Source of the DNA: Ophioderma brevispina
Taxonomy: Eukaryota; Echinodermata; Ophiuroidea; Amphilepidida; Ophiodermatidae
NCBI GenBank assembly: GCA_023653785.1
Contig: JAMKCH010087972.1
Location: forward strand, 84,603 to 148,602
Reading direction: 5' to 3'
Length of the DNA: 64,000 nt
Shown here: positions 11,666-21,189 of the stretch, piece by piece
How the letters are laid out: every line of letters starts with the position of its first letter
How positions within the stretch are numbered: position 1 is the stretch's first letter
Notes under the pieces: generated by a model
Told to the model about the DNA's origin: nothing
Seen by the model: the letters and a program-made list of their open reading frames with translations, nothing else
Database searches by the model: none
Translations under genes and position numbers: made by a program

Positions 11666-11790
11666 ATATGCACTTTTGAATACTACCGTTAGCAGGTATA
11701 GTTTACTAGACAATTACAACACAACTGTACAAAAATTGGGGGCGCTCTTCAAAAATATGCTTTTATTGCTTTAATGATCATTGTGCATAT
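11211..11790. repeat. Imperfect inverted repeat (foldback-like)
   Basis: The forward text around 11211-11357 ('aacacaatcaatcataaagg', 'gaagagcacccacccccaat', 'ctagtaaactatacctg') recurs in diverged reverse complement at about 11690-11790 ('caggtatagtttactag', 'attgggggcgctcttc', 'gcttttattgctttaatgat'). This suggests a non-autonomous element with long, decayed inverted ends. Confidence 0.7.
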
Positions 11791-12765
11791 GATAGTATGC
11801 TTGGTCTATTAAATTTAAAGACATGGTTTCTCTTTTGCATTTTTGTTATTACACTAAGGAAAATTATATACAATATAATTGGTTTTAATGAAAAAGGAAA
11901 GATTATCGTCCTTAAGTGTTTTGACCTGACCAAAAATATCCTCCTACTTTACCATATTAGTTTAAAAATGGTAACTTTTCGCGCAATTCATGCGCATTTG
12001 GTTCTAATTTCCAATACATTTACCGAATTTAGGTTCTAAATGACAAACATTTTAGTGCGCTTTGCGCCCATAATACTAGTAACATATCGTTGAGTAAAAA
12101 AAAGTGCAATAAGGTGGTTATGTGCAAGGCTGCCATGTGATACATCTGTGTACTGCATGTATTAGAATAACTCAATTTATCTTTCCTTTGGCTCATTTCA
12201 AGAGCCACTGACCAAAGACTTGGCATAATAGTATGTTTGATGGGAATTTCTGACAAATGGCAACTATTGCACTTCCGATCTTCTTGCATTCACAGGACGA
12301 TATATTGTCATCAAAACCTGTTTCACTCATAAATATCCATCAACACCATCCCCATGTCAACAACAAATTTACGCCACTGGACCCCCTATCAAGTTTCGTC
12401 GGGCCCACCCCTCAAGGCCATTGCAATGTCCCTCTTTGATTATATTGCAAAATTGTGTTTATATCACACCACAGATTTTAGTAAATTGACCGGGCAAATA
12501 CGTTTTTATTACAATCTACCAATTGTTGAGAATTTTTTTAAATATTTTTTGGGGTTTGTGAGGTATAATTTTCTCGATTATTTATATAATACGTTTCATC
12601 GAGATTACAGACATTATCATAAAGCTAAGATTTGTACATTTGCGGCAACACCTTAAAACATTTCGCTTGTAACTTTTCCTAGCATATCGTTGCTTAAGTT
12701 AGTGTCTTGTACGCCTCTGGTATTTGCAGAGTGATTACCAATGCTTCTGGTATTGCACAAAATAT
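11791..12765. other. 3' flank of the receptor gene
   Basis: No other gene is seen. On the minus strand, downstream of the receptor stop, an AATAAA hexamer lies at 12505-12510, about 255 bp after the stop. It is a candidate polyadenylation signal for the receptor transcript. Confidence 0.45.
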
Positions 12766-15700
12766 TTAAAGTTGAGAATCGTGTGCTTGTGCTGTTACCG
12801 TGACAGTCTCTTGTTGTCTTTTAGTATCTTTAGAACGTAACTTTTGTGAAGCCTTCCGCTCCTTACGGCGATCGCTGATGATGGCTGAAATGGTGTACAG
12901 GTATGGATTAATAGCGGAATTGATTGGCAATACAAACGTCACACACCACGCAAATACTGATGATGGCAAAGTCAACACTCTTGCTTGCACTAATATCCCT
13001 AGTAGAATAACTGGAAACCAACAGCAGAAGTCTGTAGCGACGATAGCGGCAACCTTAGCCGTCATCTGCAGCTGTTTTTTGGTTTCCCTACTGATCTTAG
13101 CATGCTTTGATGACTTATATACTGCTCTTACTATTTCAATATAACATACAAGTATTACAATATAACATACACAGTTGAGGCCCAGAAAAACTGAGGTTGA
13201 AAAATACATGCCTGGTACTATTCCTAGGGAATGGGTGAAATACGTATATTTAGTAATAGTACTGGATTCTGCAATTTGAACCTGTTGCCAAAATTCTTGT
13301 GTAGTGAATCTCTCAATTAGAGCCAATGGGAGGCCAATACAAACATGTGAGTTATCATAAAATTTAAAGCTTTTTCCTGCTAAACTAGATGGAACAATGC
13401 CTAATGCTAATGAGAACAACCAGGTTAGTATAACTATTACAAGTGTCGAGCTTTTATTCAATTTCTTAGTTGAAAATGGGAACCGAATACAAAGGAATCT
13501 GTCAATGCTTATTAAGGTCACAAAAAATACTGAAGCTTCACTGGACAAAATTGATATTGCTCCAGCAATTCTACAGGTAATGCCAGACCTCCAGGATTCA
13601 GAATTCATTGGAAACTGATTGCCAAAATATACATCTGCCGATGCTATAATTAACATGTATACACCCATGAGTAAATCAGACATGGCTAAATTGCCTAGTA
13701 GTAAAGCTTGTACTTTGTTTGTTTGAGAATTTTTCTGTCGCCATGCTAAAACAAACATATTCCCGCCCAGTGCATTTAGACCAATGAGCCACATAAGAAT
13801 GGCCAAAACTCTGTCAGACAAAAGCCTATCACATGTCAGATAAGGTGATCTTTCATTTGATGCACTGCAATTGATTTCAACAGATACATAACATTCACAA
13901 ATCTCATGTTGACTTACATACAACTCAGCATTTTTTGGAAGACCTGCGAGGGAATCCCTTTGTATGTTTACCAACGAATTGTTTCTTAGATTTAGAAAAC
14001 CTAAATTGGTCAATTCAGTGAAACTTGGAACATCTCTTAATTTATTTCCATACAACTCAATATGAGTAAGGTTAGCTGTATATTTGAAAACCTCAAAATT
14101 CAATTCCATCAACTGATTTCTACCCAAAAATATATACTTCAGATTAACTAAGTTATTCAAAATACCATTGCTTAATGTTTTTAATCTGTTATCATTTAAA
14201 CCTAATGATTCTAAATATTTGAAACTTTTGAATAAATTATAATCCAATTCGTCCAATCTATTGTACTGTAACGCAATTATCCTCAAATCAGACAAGGTAC
14301 TAAAAACATTATCATCTAATGTGGTCAAAATATTATTCTGCAAGTACAAATAATTCAGTTTCTCTAGCCCCTGAAACAACCCTCTTTGCAATAAGCTCAA
14401 TTTGTTAAATGAGAGATCAAGATAAAGCAGACTGTTTAAATTCTCAAATAGGCCAACTTCCATGTTCACTAATTCGTTTTCATACAGGTAGAGTTTGTTC
14501 AGATTGTGCAAAGGATGAAATATTCCAAATGAAAGTGTTTTTAGACGATTACCAAAGAGAGAGAGAACAGATACGTTTTCTAAATCTTTAAATAGCCCAA
14601 CTTCGAGGTTCACTAATTGGTTTTCATACAGGTAGAGTGTATTTAGGACTCTTTGTTCTTGAAAAAGCCCCTTTTGCAACAAACTCAATTTGTTACGTCC
14701 GATATCAAGTTCAACTAGGCCACTTAAATTCTGCAATAGTCCAACTTCCAGGTTCACTAATTCGTTGTCATGCAGGTAGAGTAAAGTTAACTTTTCCAGG
14801 TCTTCAAACAGACCTGCATCCAAGGTAACTAACTGATTTTTTTGTAGAGATAATTCAATTAGGTTTCTCATTCCCTTAAAAAGTCCTCTTTTCAATATTG
14901 TCAATTTGTTAGATGAGAGATCAAGATAAAGCAGACTATTTAAATTCTCAAATAGGCCAACTTCCAGGTTCACTAATTCGTTTTCATACAGGTATAATGA
15001 ACTTAACTTTTCCAAGTTTTCAAATAGACCAGGATCCAAGGTTACTAACTGATTCTTTTGTAGAGATAATTGAATTAGATTTCTCAGTTCCTTAAACAGT
15101 CCACTTTTCAACATGCTCAATTTGTTAGAAGAAATATCTAGGTAAGCTAACTCACTTAAATTCTTAAAACTACCAATCTCCAGGTCGACTAATTCATTTT
15201 CATACAAGTAGAGTTCGTACAGATTATACAAACCTTTAAACAATCCAACTGAAAGAGTTTGTAGAACATTTCTAAAGAGAGAGAGCAAAGATAACCTTTC
15301 CAAGCCATCAAACAACCCAACATCTAATGTTCCTAACTGATTACTAAACAGATATAATCTATTCAGGTTTCTCAATCCCTGAAACAGTCCCCTCTGCATA
15401 ATGCTCAAATTGTTAAAGGAGAGGTCTAGATTAGGTAGCCTATTTAAGTTCTGAAATAAGCCAACATCCAAACTGACTAATTCGTTTTCACGCAGATACA
15501 ATTCATTCAGGTTGTGCAATTCCTGGAACAATCCATGTGGGAAGGAGTTTAAAGAATTGTTAAAAAGAGAGAGTAAAGTTAGCTTTTCTAGATCTTCAAA
15601 CAGTCCAGCATCCAAGGTTACTAACTGATTCTTTTGCAGAGATAATTCAATTAGGTTTTTCAGTCCCTTAAACAGTCCACTTTTCAACATGCTCAATTTG

Positions 15701-18303
15701 TTGGACGAAATATCTAGATAAACTAACTTACTTAAATTCTTAAAAATACCAACTTCCAAATTGACTAATTCATTTTCATACAAGTAGAGTTCTTTCAGAT
15801 TATACAAATCTTTAAACAATCCATGTGGGAGGGAGTTTAAAGAATTGTCAAAAAGAGAGAGTAAAGTTAGCTTTTCTAGATTTTCAAACAGTCCTGCATC
15901 CAAGGTTACTAACTGATTCCTCTGCAGAAATAATTCCATTAGGTGTTTTGATCCCTTAAACTGTCCGTTTTGTAACATGCTCAATTTGTTAGATGAGAGA
16001 TCAAGATAAAGTAGACTGTTTAAATTCTCAAATAGGCCAACTTCCAAGTTCACTAATTCGTTTTCATTCAGGTAGAGTGTATTTAGGATTCTTTGTTCTT
16101 GAAACAGTCCCTTCTGCAACATGCTTAATTTGTTACGTGCGATATCAAGTTCAACTAGGCCACTTAAATTCTGCAATCGGCGAACATCCAGGTTCACTAA
16201 TTCATTTTCATACAGGTAGAGGAAGGTTAACTTTTCCAGGTCTTCAAACAGACCAGCATCCAAGATGACTAAATGATTTTTATGTAGAGATAATTCAATT
16301 AGGTTTCTCATTCCCTTAAAAAGTCCTCTTTTCAATATTATCAATTTGTTAGATGAGAGATCAAGATAAAGCAGACTATTTAAATTCTCAAATAGGCCAA
16401 CCTCCAGGTTCACTAATTCGTTTTCATACAGGTATAATGAACTTAACTTTTCCAAGTCTTCAAATAGACCAGGATCCAAGGTAACTAACTGATTTTTTTG
16501 TAGAGATAATTGAATTAGATTTCCCAGTCCCTTAAACAGTCCACTTTTCAACATGCTCAATTTGTTAGAAGAAATATCTAGATAAGCTAACTCACTTAAA
16601 TTCTTAAAACTACCAATCTCCAAGTCGACTAATTCATTTTCATACAAGTAGAGTTCGTACAGATTATACAAATCTTTAAACAATCCAACTGAAAGAGTGT
16701 GTAGAAAGTTTCTAAAGAGAGACAGCAGAGTTAACCTTTCCAAGCCATCAAACAACCCAACATCTAATGTTCCTAACTGATTACTAAACAGATATAATCT
16801 ATTCAGGTTTATCAATCCCTGAAACAGTCCCCTCTGCACAATACTCAAATTGTTAAAGGAGAGGTCTAGATTAGGTAGCCTATTTAAGTTCTGAAATAAG
16901 CCAACTTCCAAATGAACTAATTCGTTTTCACGCAGGTACAATTCATTCAGGTTGTGCAATCCCTGAAACAATCCATACGGGAGGGATTTTAGAGAATTGT
17001 CAAGAAGAGAGAGTAAATACAAGTTCTCCAAACCGTCAAATAATCCAACGTCCAATGTGACTAACCGATTGCTATACACATGTAATTCATTCAGGTTTGA
17101 CAGTCCCCTAAACAGTCTTCCAGGCAATGATGTCAGCATATTGCTATCAAGGTAAAGAACAGTCAGACTATTTAAACCTTCAAAGATTTTTGCATCTAAT
17201 AACACGAGCTGATTTTCATAGAGCCACAAGCTTCTTAGATAACCTAATCCTTGGAACACTTTGCTTGGCAATTCCGTCAGTCTATTGTCACCGATACCCA
17301 AATAGCCCAGTGTTCTTAAAAATCGAAACAAATTAGCATCCACTGTAACTAACTGATTTCTGTGCAAGTACAATTCATTCAGATTTGTCAAATCATTAAA
17401 CAATCCAATTGGTAATGCATCAAGTCTATTATTACCAAGATTTAATTGAGTAAGCTTGATCAAATTCTTGAATATTTTTTGAGGTAAAGTTTTCAACCAG
17501 TTGCCAAAAAGATTCAAGTTTTGTAAATTGGTAAACTCTTGGAAAGAATCGGCGTTAACTACAATTATATTATCTCCTGCTAGATTTAACGCAATCATAC
17601 TTGGGGGATATATGATCATCACTGTTTGGTTTTGATATGCTTCGTTTTGAAGGCATTGAAATACCACCTCACGTTTACCTAAAATCGCATTACAATCTGA
17701 TGGGAAATCAAAATTACACCAAACTGGGTAATATTCATAATCATTTTGCAAATTGCATGTGATAGCACTTTTATAACCCTTAACATGACTGCATGACTGA
17801 TTTAACTGCGGCTCCGATTTTAAATGTTCTGGACATCTTAAAGGCAGTGATTGGGCTGCCTGTATTATACTAACAATCGCACTGGCATTACCTTGAAGAT
17901 TAAATTGGAGGCGGTTGTGTATGAATGTGTTTTTGCACCCAATACCTTCTACATCTAACATTACATACTTGTTTTGACATTGCATTAAGTCACCCTTACG
18001 CTGAACATAAAAGAAAATTGTTCCAGCACCGCTGCTTTCTTGTATTTGAACAAGAGTTTGTGAATTATGAGGTGAAGTTACGGTAAGGCTGCAGCTATGA
18101 TACGGACTACCCTGAAGACGGACGTGTCCATCATCGTTGGTGTGATAGACTGCACAAGACTCTGTGTCATTGTCAGTGGTGATCCACAATGGTGGCCCTT
18201 GAAATTGGGAAAATACCACATCAGGCTGATAGACAATGGTAAGGATAAATAAAGTCCGGGTAAATCTCAAGGTTGAACCGATGAAGAAAGAATAACCGCT
18301 CAT
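12766..18303 (-). CDS. Giant LRR G-protein-coupled receptor, single exon
   Basis: Intact 1845-residue frame. The open frame runs up to 18342, but its first codon there is TTG. I chose the ATG at 18303-18301 because it opens a good signal peptide (hydrophobic LFILTIVY, likely cleavage after VVFS). Order: an N-terminal domain with paired cysteines (50, 71, 109, 123), CUB-like by look only; a Cys-rich segment (157-217); about 51 LRRs of 24 residues (about 237-1460) with motif LxxLxLxxNxL; a short Cys linker (CECYV, NCS, LTC); and a class A seven-helix domain (about 1499-1805). In the last I see SDLL in helix 2, DRF in place of DRY at 1601-1603, a Cys pair linking helix 3 and loop 2, CCWFP in helix 6 and NPYLY in helix 7. 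The tail is basic and ends DSQL, a possible PDZ ligand. Helix motifs resemble relaxin-receptor/GRL101-type LGRs, but no LDLa module is present. It acts at the plasma membrane; the ligand is unknown. No intron is seen. Confidence 0.93.
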   Translation of the reverse strand: MSGYSFFIGSTLRFTRTLFILTIVYQPDVVFSQFQGPPLWITTDNDTESCAVYHTNDDGHVRLQGSPYHSCSLTVTSPHNSQTLVQIQESSGAGTIFFYVQRKGDLMQCQNKYVMLDVEGIGCKNTFIHNRLQFNLQGNASAIVSIIQAAQSLPLRCPEHLKSEPQLNQSCSHVKGYKSAITCNLQNDYEYYPVWCNFDFPSDCNAILGKREVVFQCLQNEAYQNQTVMIIYPPSMIALNLAGDNIIVVNADSFQEFTNLQNLNLFGNWLKTLPQKIFKNLIKLTQLNLGNNRLDALPIGLFNDLTNLNELYLHRNQLVTVDANLFRFLRTLGYLGIGDNRLTELPSKVFQGLGYLRSLWLYENQLVLLDAKIFEGLNSLTVLYLDSNMLTSLPGRLFRGLSNLNELHVYSNRLVTLDVGLFDGLENLYLLSLLDNSLKSLPYGLFQGLHNLNELYLRENELVHLEVGLFQNLNRLPNLDLSFNNLSIVQRGLFQGLINLNRLYLFSNQLGTLDVGLFDGLERLTLLSLFRNFLHTLSVGLFKDLYNLYELYLYENELVDLEIGSFKNLSELAYLDISSNKLSMLKSGLFKGLGNLIQLSLQKNQLVTLDPGLFEDLEKLSSLYLYENELVNLEVGLFENLNSLLYLDLSSNKLIILKRGLFKGMRNLIELSLHKNHLVILDAGLFEDLEKLTFLYLYENELVNLDVRRLQNLSGLVELDIARNKLSMLQKGLFQEQRILNTLYLNENELVNLEVGLFENLNSLLYLDLSSNKLSMLQNGQFKGSKHLMELFLQRNQLVTLDAGLFENLEKLTLLSLFDNSLNSLPHGLFKDLYNLKELYLYENELVNLEVGIFKNLSKLVYLDISSNKLSMLKSGLFKGLKNLIELSLQKNQLVTLDAGLFEDLEKLTLLSLFNNSLNSFPHGLFQELHNLNELYLRENELVSLDVGLFQNLNRLPNLDLSFNNLSIMQRGLFQGLRNLNRLYLFSNQLGTLDVGLFDGLERLSLLSLFRNVLQTLSVGLFKGLYNLYELYLYENELVDLEIGSFKNLSELAYLDISSNKLSMLKSGLFKELRNLIQLSLQKNQLVTLDPGLFENLEKLSSLYLYENELVNLEVGLFENLNSLLYLDLSSNKLTILKRGLFKGMRNLIELSLQKNQLVTLDAGLFEDLEKLTLLYLHDNELVNLEVGLLQNLSGLVELDIGRNKLSLLQKGLFQEQRVLNTLYLYENQLVNLEVGLFKDLENVSVLSLFGNRLKTLSFGIFHPLHNLNKLYLYENELVNMEVGLFENLNSLLYLDLSFNKLSLLQRGLFQGLEKLNYLYLQNNILTTLDDNVFSTLSDLRIIALQYNRLDELDYNLFKSFKYLESLGLNDNRLKTLSNGILNNLVNLKYIFLGRNQLMELNFEVFKYTANLTHIELYGNKLRDVPSFTELTNLGFLNLRNNSLVNIQRDSLAGLPKNAELYVSQHEICECYVSVEINCSASNERSPYLTCDRLLSDRVLAILMWLIGLNALGGNMFVLAWRQKNSQTNKVQALLLGNLAMSDLLMGVYMLIIASADVYFGNQFPMNSESWRSGITCRIAGAISILSSEASVFFVTLISIDRFLCIRFPFSTKKLNKSSTLVIVILTWLFSLALGIVPSSLAGKSFKFYDNSHVCIGLPLALIERFTTQEFWQQVQIAESSTITKYTYFTHSLGIVPGMYFSTSVFLGLNCVCYIVILVCYIEIVRAVYKSSKHAKISRETKKQLQMTAKVAAIVATDFCCWFPVILLGILVQARVLTLPSSVFAWCVTFVLPINSAINPYLYTISAIISDRRKERKASQKLRSKDTKRQQETVTVTAQAHDSQL
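14580..16990 (-). repeat. 1440-bp higher-order duplication of 13 LRRs
   Basis: Within the receptor, LRRs 10-22 (DNA about 16020-16990) and LRRs 30-42 (about 14580-15550) match in register at a constant offset of 1440 bp, exactly 20 repeats of 72 bp. Signature repeats recur in the same order (LRENEL, LSFNNL, LFSNQL, LFRNxL, LYENEL, ISSNKL, LQKNQL, LYENEL, LSSNKL). The spacer repeats between the two blocks are also close relatives, pointing to repeated segmental duplication. Confidence 0.9.
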
Positions 18304-20285
18304 TTTGAAATGCCAATAAACGCTGATGTCCTTATATGACAAGATTCAATACAAACAAAATGTTCTGCTACCTTTCGAGATGCCACTTCATGCAAAGCCA
18401 GCCTTATTGGTGTGTTTCCAATTTGTGAATAGACAAATAGCTTTCAGAGAGTGGTGAAGTGCTACTGCAAAAGTTCTCGCTAGGCTGAAAATGTTACGTT
18501 TGCACGGCAACTACCAACTGGTGGTATGAAAAACGATAGGATTGCAATTGGGTTCATTCACTGCTGAGTTGCTGTTGTCTTTATCAATTTTAATTTGACA
18601 TTGCAAATGTTGGCTAACTGCTGCATGCTGAAATATTACACCTGTATATGGTTGATATGGTTATTTGCATTGCATGGTACACGGAATCTGTTTACTACTC
18701 ATACCACGTGTAGGAATAGGTAACTGTTGAGATGTTAAACTTCTAAAGCTATTGCTAACAAATTTTGCGAAATTTGCGGTACTGCTCAGATGCTACACAT
18801 CTATGAGGCTCGTCGATGCTTAAATGTTATATCCACGATTTACTACGCTCACATTCAACAATCTTTGCAAGACCAGGATCCCTTAGTTGCTGCATAATTT
18901 AGAGATCGGTTGCTATTAATTCACGATGACTAGTTGCAGATGATGAATCTGTATCTGGTAGCTGAAACGCAGAGCAAATTAGCATAATCAGTATCTACTT
19001 AACAGCATCAAAGGCCTCATGGGCGAATCGTTTCTACGCATGTCTCATATAATGTCAAAATACAGAGCCACATCTGCATCCTCTACCCAAGCAAAATACG
19101 ATTTTAATTCAATTGCGTTTATATTAATTTAATGTCAGAAAATTGGATGGAACATACCTGTATTCCAATTACCACTATGTAATATGAACGCGAGCATTGT
19201 GATGACTACGCGTATTTTCTCTTAAATATTTCATTTCGTACAGTGTGATCCTTAAAAAAGCGACATTTCACATAAGCTACCATAACATTTGAAAAATATA
19301 TAAGACGTTTTATCAACAAATTAGAGAGTAGCTGTTGACTATAGTATATTTCAAATTAAGTGAGACTTCAAGTTCTTGCATATTTCCATGGGGGTGACAT
19401 TTATATGGGATTCAATTCCCGGCCTTGTGGCGACTAGGTGGCTAGCGTAAAGTGTCGCGTGTGTTTTGCGTGGGACACACTGTATATTACAGATCGAAAT
19501 ATTTAGAACACTTCAATTATTGAATAATGTTAAAGTGACATGCAGGAGTGAAATACATTCTGCCTCGACGTTCATGATGTTGATCACCATTTAAAAGTCA
19601 CAGTCAATGACATATTTTCATGTCTTGACCTTTAGAAATCATTCCATTGATAGATAGAACCCGCAGCACTTCATACTGTAATCGATAATTGAAATATAAT
19701 TTTAATGTGTACTACCCCAACATTTCACATGTAATTAAAAATGAAATGTGGGCCTGAAATGAACTATGGTATATTCCAATCTCCTTAAAGAATATTGATG
19801 TTACCAAAATCAAATATTGTCCCAAGGGGTCCGTTTGGCGGCCAAATTGGATGAAGAAGGATTGGTTCAGCTTAGTAGAAAAGTATCTCAAACGACTTGT
19901 CTCATCATAAGAGATCAGAAAATATGTAGCTTGGCACATTTTGTGATGTTCAGTTATTATATTAAATCATCTTTATTCACATATCAAAATCTTATAGTTA
20001 TACAATACATCAAGAATAAAGAAGTCACATTATGTACAGACCACGGCATCTGGGGTCTATTCGGACCACCAGGCAAGGTAAAAGACAAGTACATTTTAAC
20101 AAGTAAAAACAAGTTTAAAAACAATACAGAGCAGTAAAACGATAAAACCAGACTGGTTGACAGATATGCAACCCTGGTCGACTACTATGTTTACATAAAA
20201 TTATTGACATCATTCCACTCCTTCTCGTGCCTAGAATGGAAGATGGAGAAAGAAGAGGTAAGAGCAGCTTTGGAGATGTCAATTT
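18304..20285. promoter_or_regulatory. Upstream region of the receptor; no gene seen
   Basis: This is 5' of the receptor on the minus strand. A minus-strand AAAG|GTAGCAG at about 18370 resembles a splice donor, so an untranslated upstream exon is possible, but I see no matching acceptor that I would trust. No TATA element or other promoter could be assigned. The rest, to 20285, holds no recognisable gene. Confidence 0.3.
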
Positions 20286-20753
20286 TCAGATCAGAATATT
20301 TGGTTTGTGATTTGACCGTGCGAAGAAGACGTTGAAGGCGCTCCTTATTGGGTTATTGGGTTTTGTAATAAGGCCTCTTGAACCAACTTCAATCGAAACC
20401 ATGCTGCAAGTGTAGCCATTATTGGTGATGTCGTCAACCAGAGATGCATATCTGTCAACTTTTAACTTTTTTTCAATATTTGCTTCGAAGGGAACGGTGA
20501 GTTCGACCAAGAAGATCTTTTTTGACGATGGAAAGTTCAACACAATGTCCGGTTTTTGGACAGTGGGGATGACGGCAGGTGGAACCGTCCCCCCTGCCAC
20601 AAGGTACCCCTCAATATCAGCTGTTATACGCACCTTTTTCCTCTCAACAGTAAATAATTTGGCTATATCCCCTTGAGTAATAAGCGGCTCAACGACCGAT
20701 TTCCAAAAGTGATAGTGGTCATTGAACTTTTGATTGGTCATTGTACGGTACAT
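20286..20753 (-). pseudogene. RLE-type endonuclease domain fragment
   Basis: A 155-codon open frame with an ATG, but only the C-terminal end of a retrotransposon protein. It contains QKPDIVLNF, then KKIFLVELTVPFE about 20 residues on, then EVGSRGL. This PD...E-L-T arrangement is that of the restriction-like endonuclease (PD-(D/E)XK fold) at the C-terminus of R2-group non-LTR retrotransposons. No reverse transcriptase is found upstream; a tRNA-like repeat lies there instead. The frame shares ELTVPxE and EVGSRG with the relic at 5259-5390, but the two differ too much to be copies of one element. Probably a truncated insertion. Confidence 0.65.
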
Positions 20754-20862
20754 GGGACCAAATACTTCAATTTTGACAAAACTGGTGTCACGTTGAACGT
20801 TTTATTAATCTTTCCCTGGAGATGGCCAGCGCACGATAGTGTTGAAAAAAAACCTCATGTGC

Positions 20863-20933
20863 GCTTGGCTAGATTCGAACCGACGAACTTCGTATTACAT
20901 GCACGACGTTCTTACCAACTAAGCTATCAAGGC
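20863..20933 (-). repeat. tRNA-like sequence (decayed, SINE-type)
   Basis: The minus strand reads GCCTTGATAGCTTAGTTGG..., with an A-box-like TAGCTTAGTTGG and a B-box GGTTCGAATC at tRNA spacing, and an anticodon-arm-like hairpin around TGT. Acceptor pairing is poor and position 33 is not T, so it is not a working tRNA gene. More likely a tRNA pseudogene or SINE head. Confidence 0.6.
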
Positions 20934-21189
20934 AGGGTTAATAGAGGAGCGATAGATATCATCTATAGGTGCTAGGGTCGAAAGGTGTCCTTCGCTTTCC
21001 TAGCGGATAGCATCAGAACAGTATATTTACATATACGATTTTAACTACTAGTGCCACGTTGTTGGTATGAGCATGCGCAATATGGAAATGTACAGTTTCC
21101 ACGATTTAGGACCTTTTTTGGTTATTTTTTTAAGAAAGGTAATTCTGGAACCACTCGAAGACAATACTACGAATACCATAGTGAAAAAA

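Noticed and set aside
12800..17336. Plus-strand frames of 60-114 codons inside the receptor
   Set aside because: Antisense shadows of the LRR and seven-helix coding sequence; they repeat with the LRR period and have no independent support.
18304..18342. Receptor start at 18342
   Set aside because: The codon there is TTG. The first ATG in frame is at 18303 and begins a normal signal peptide.
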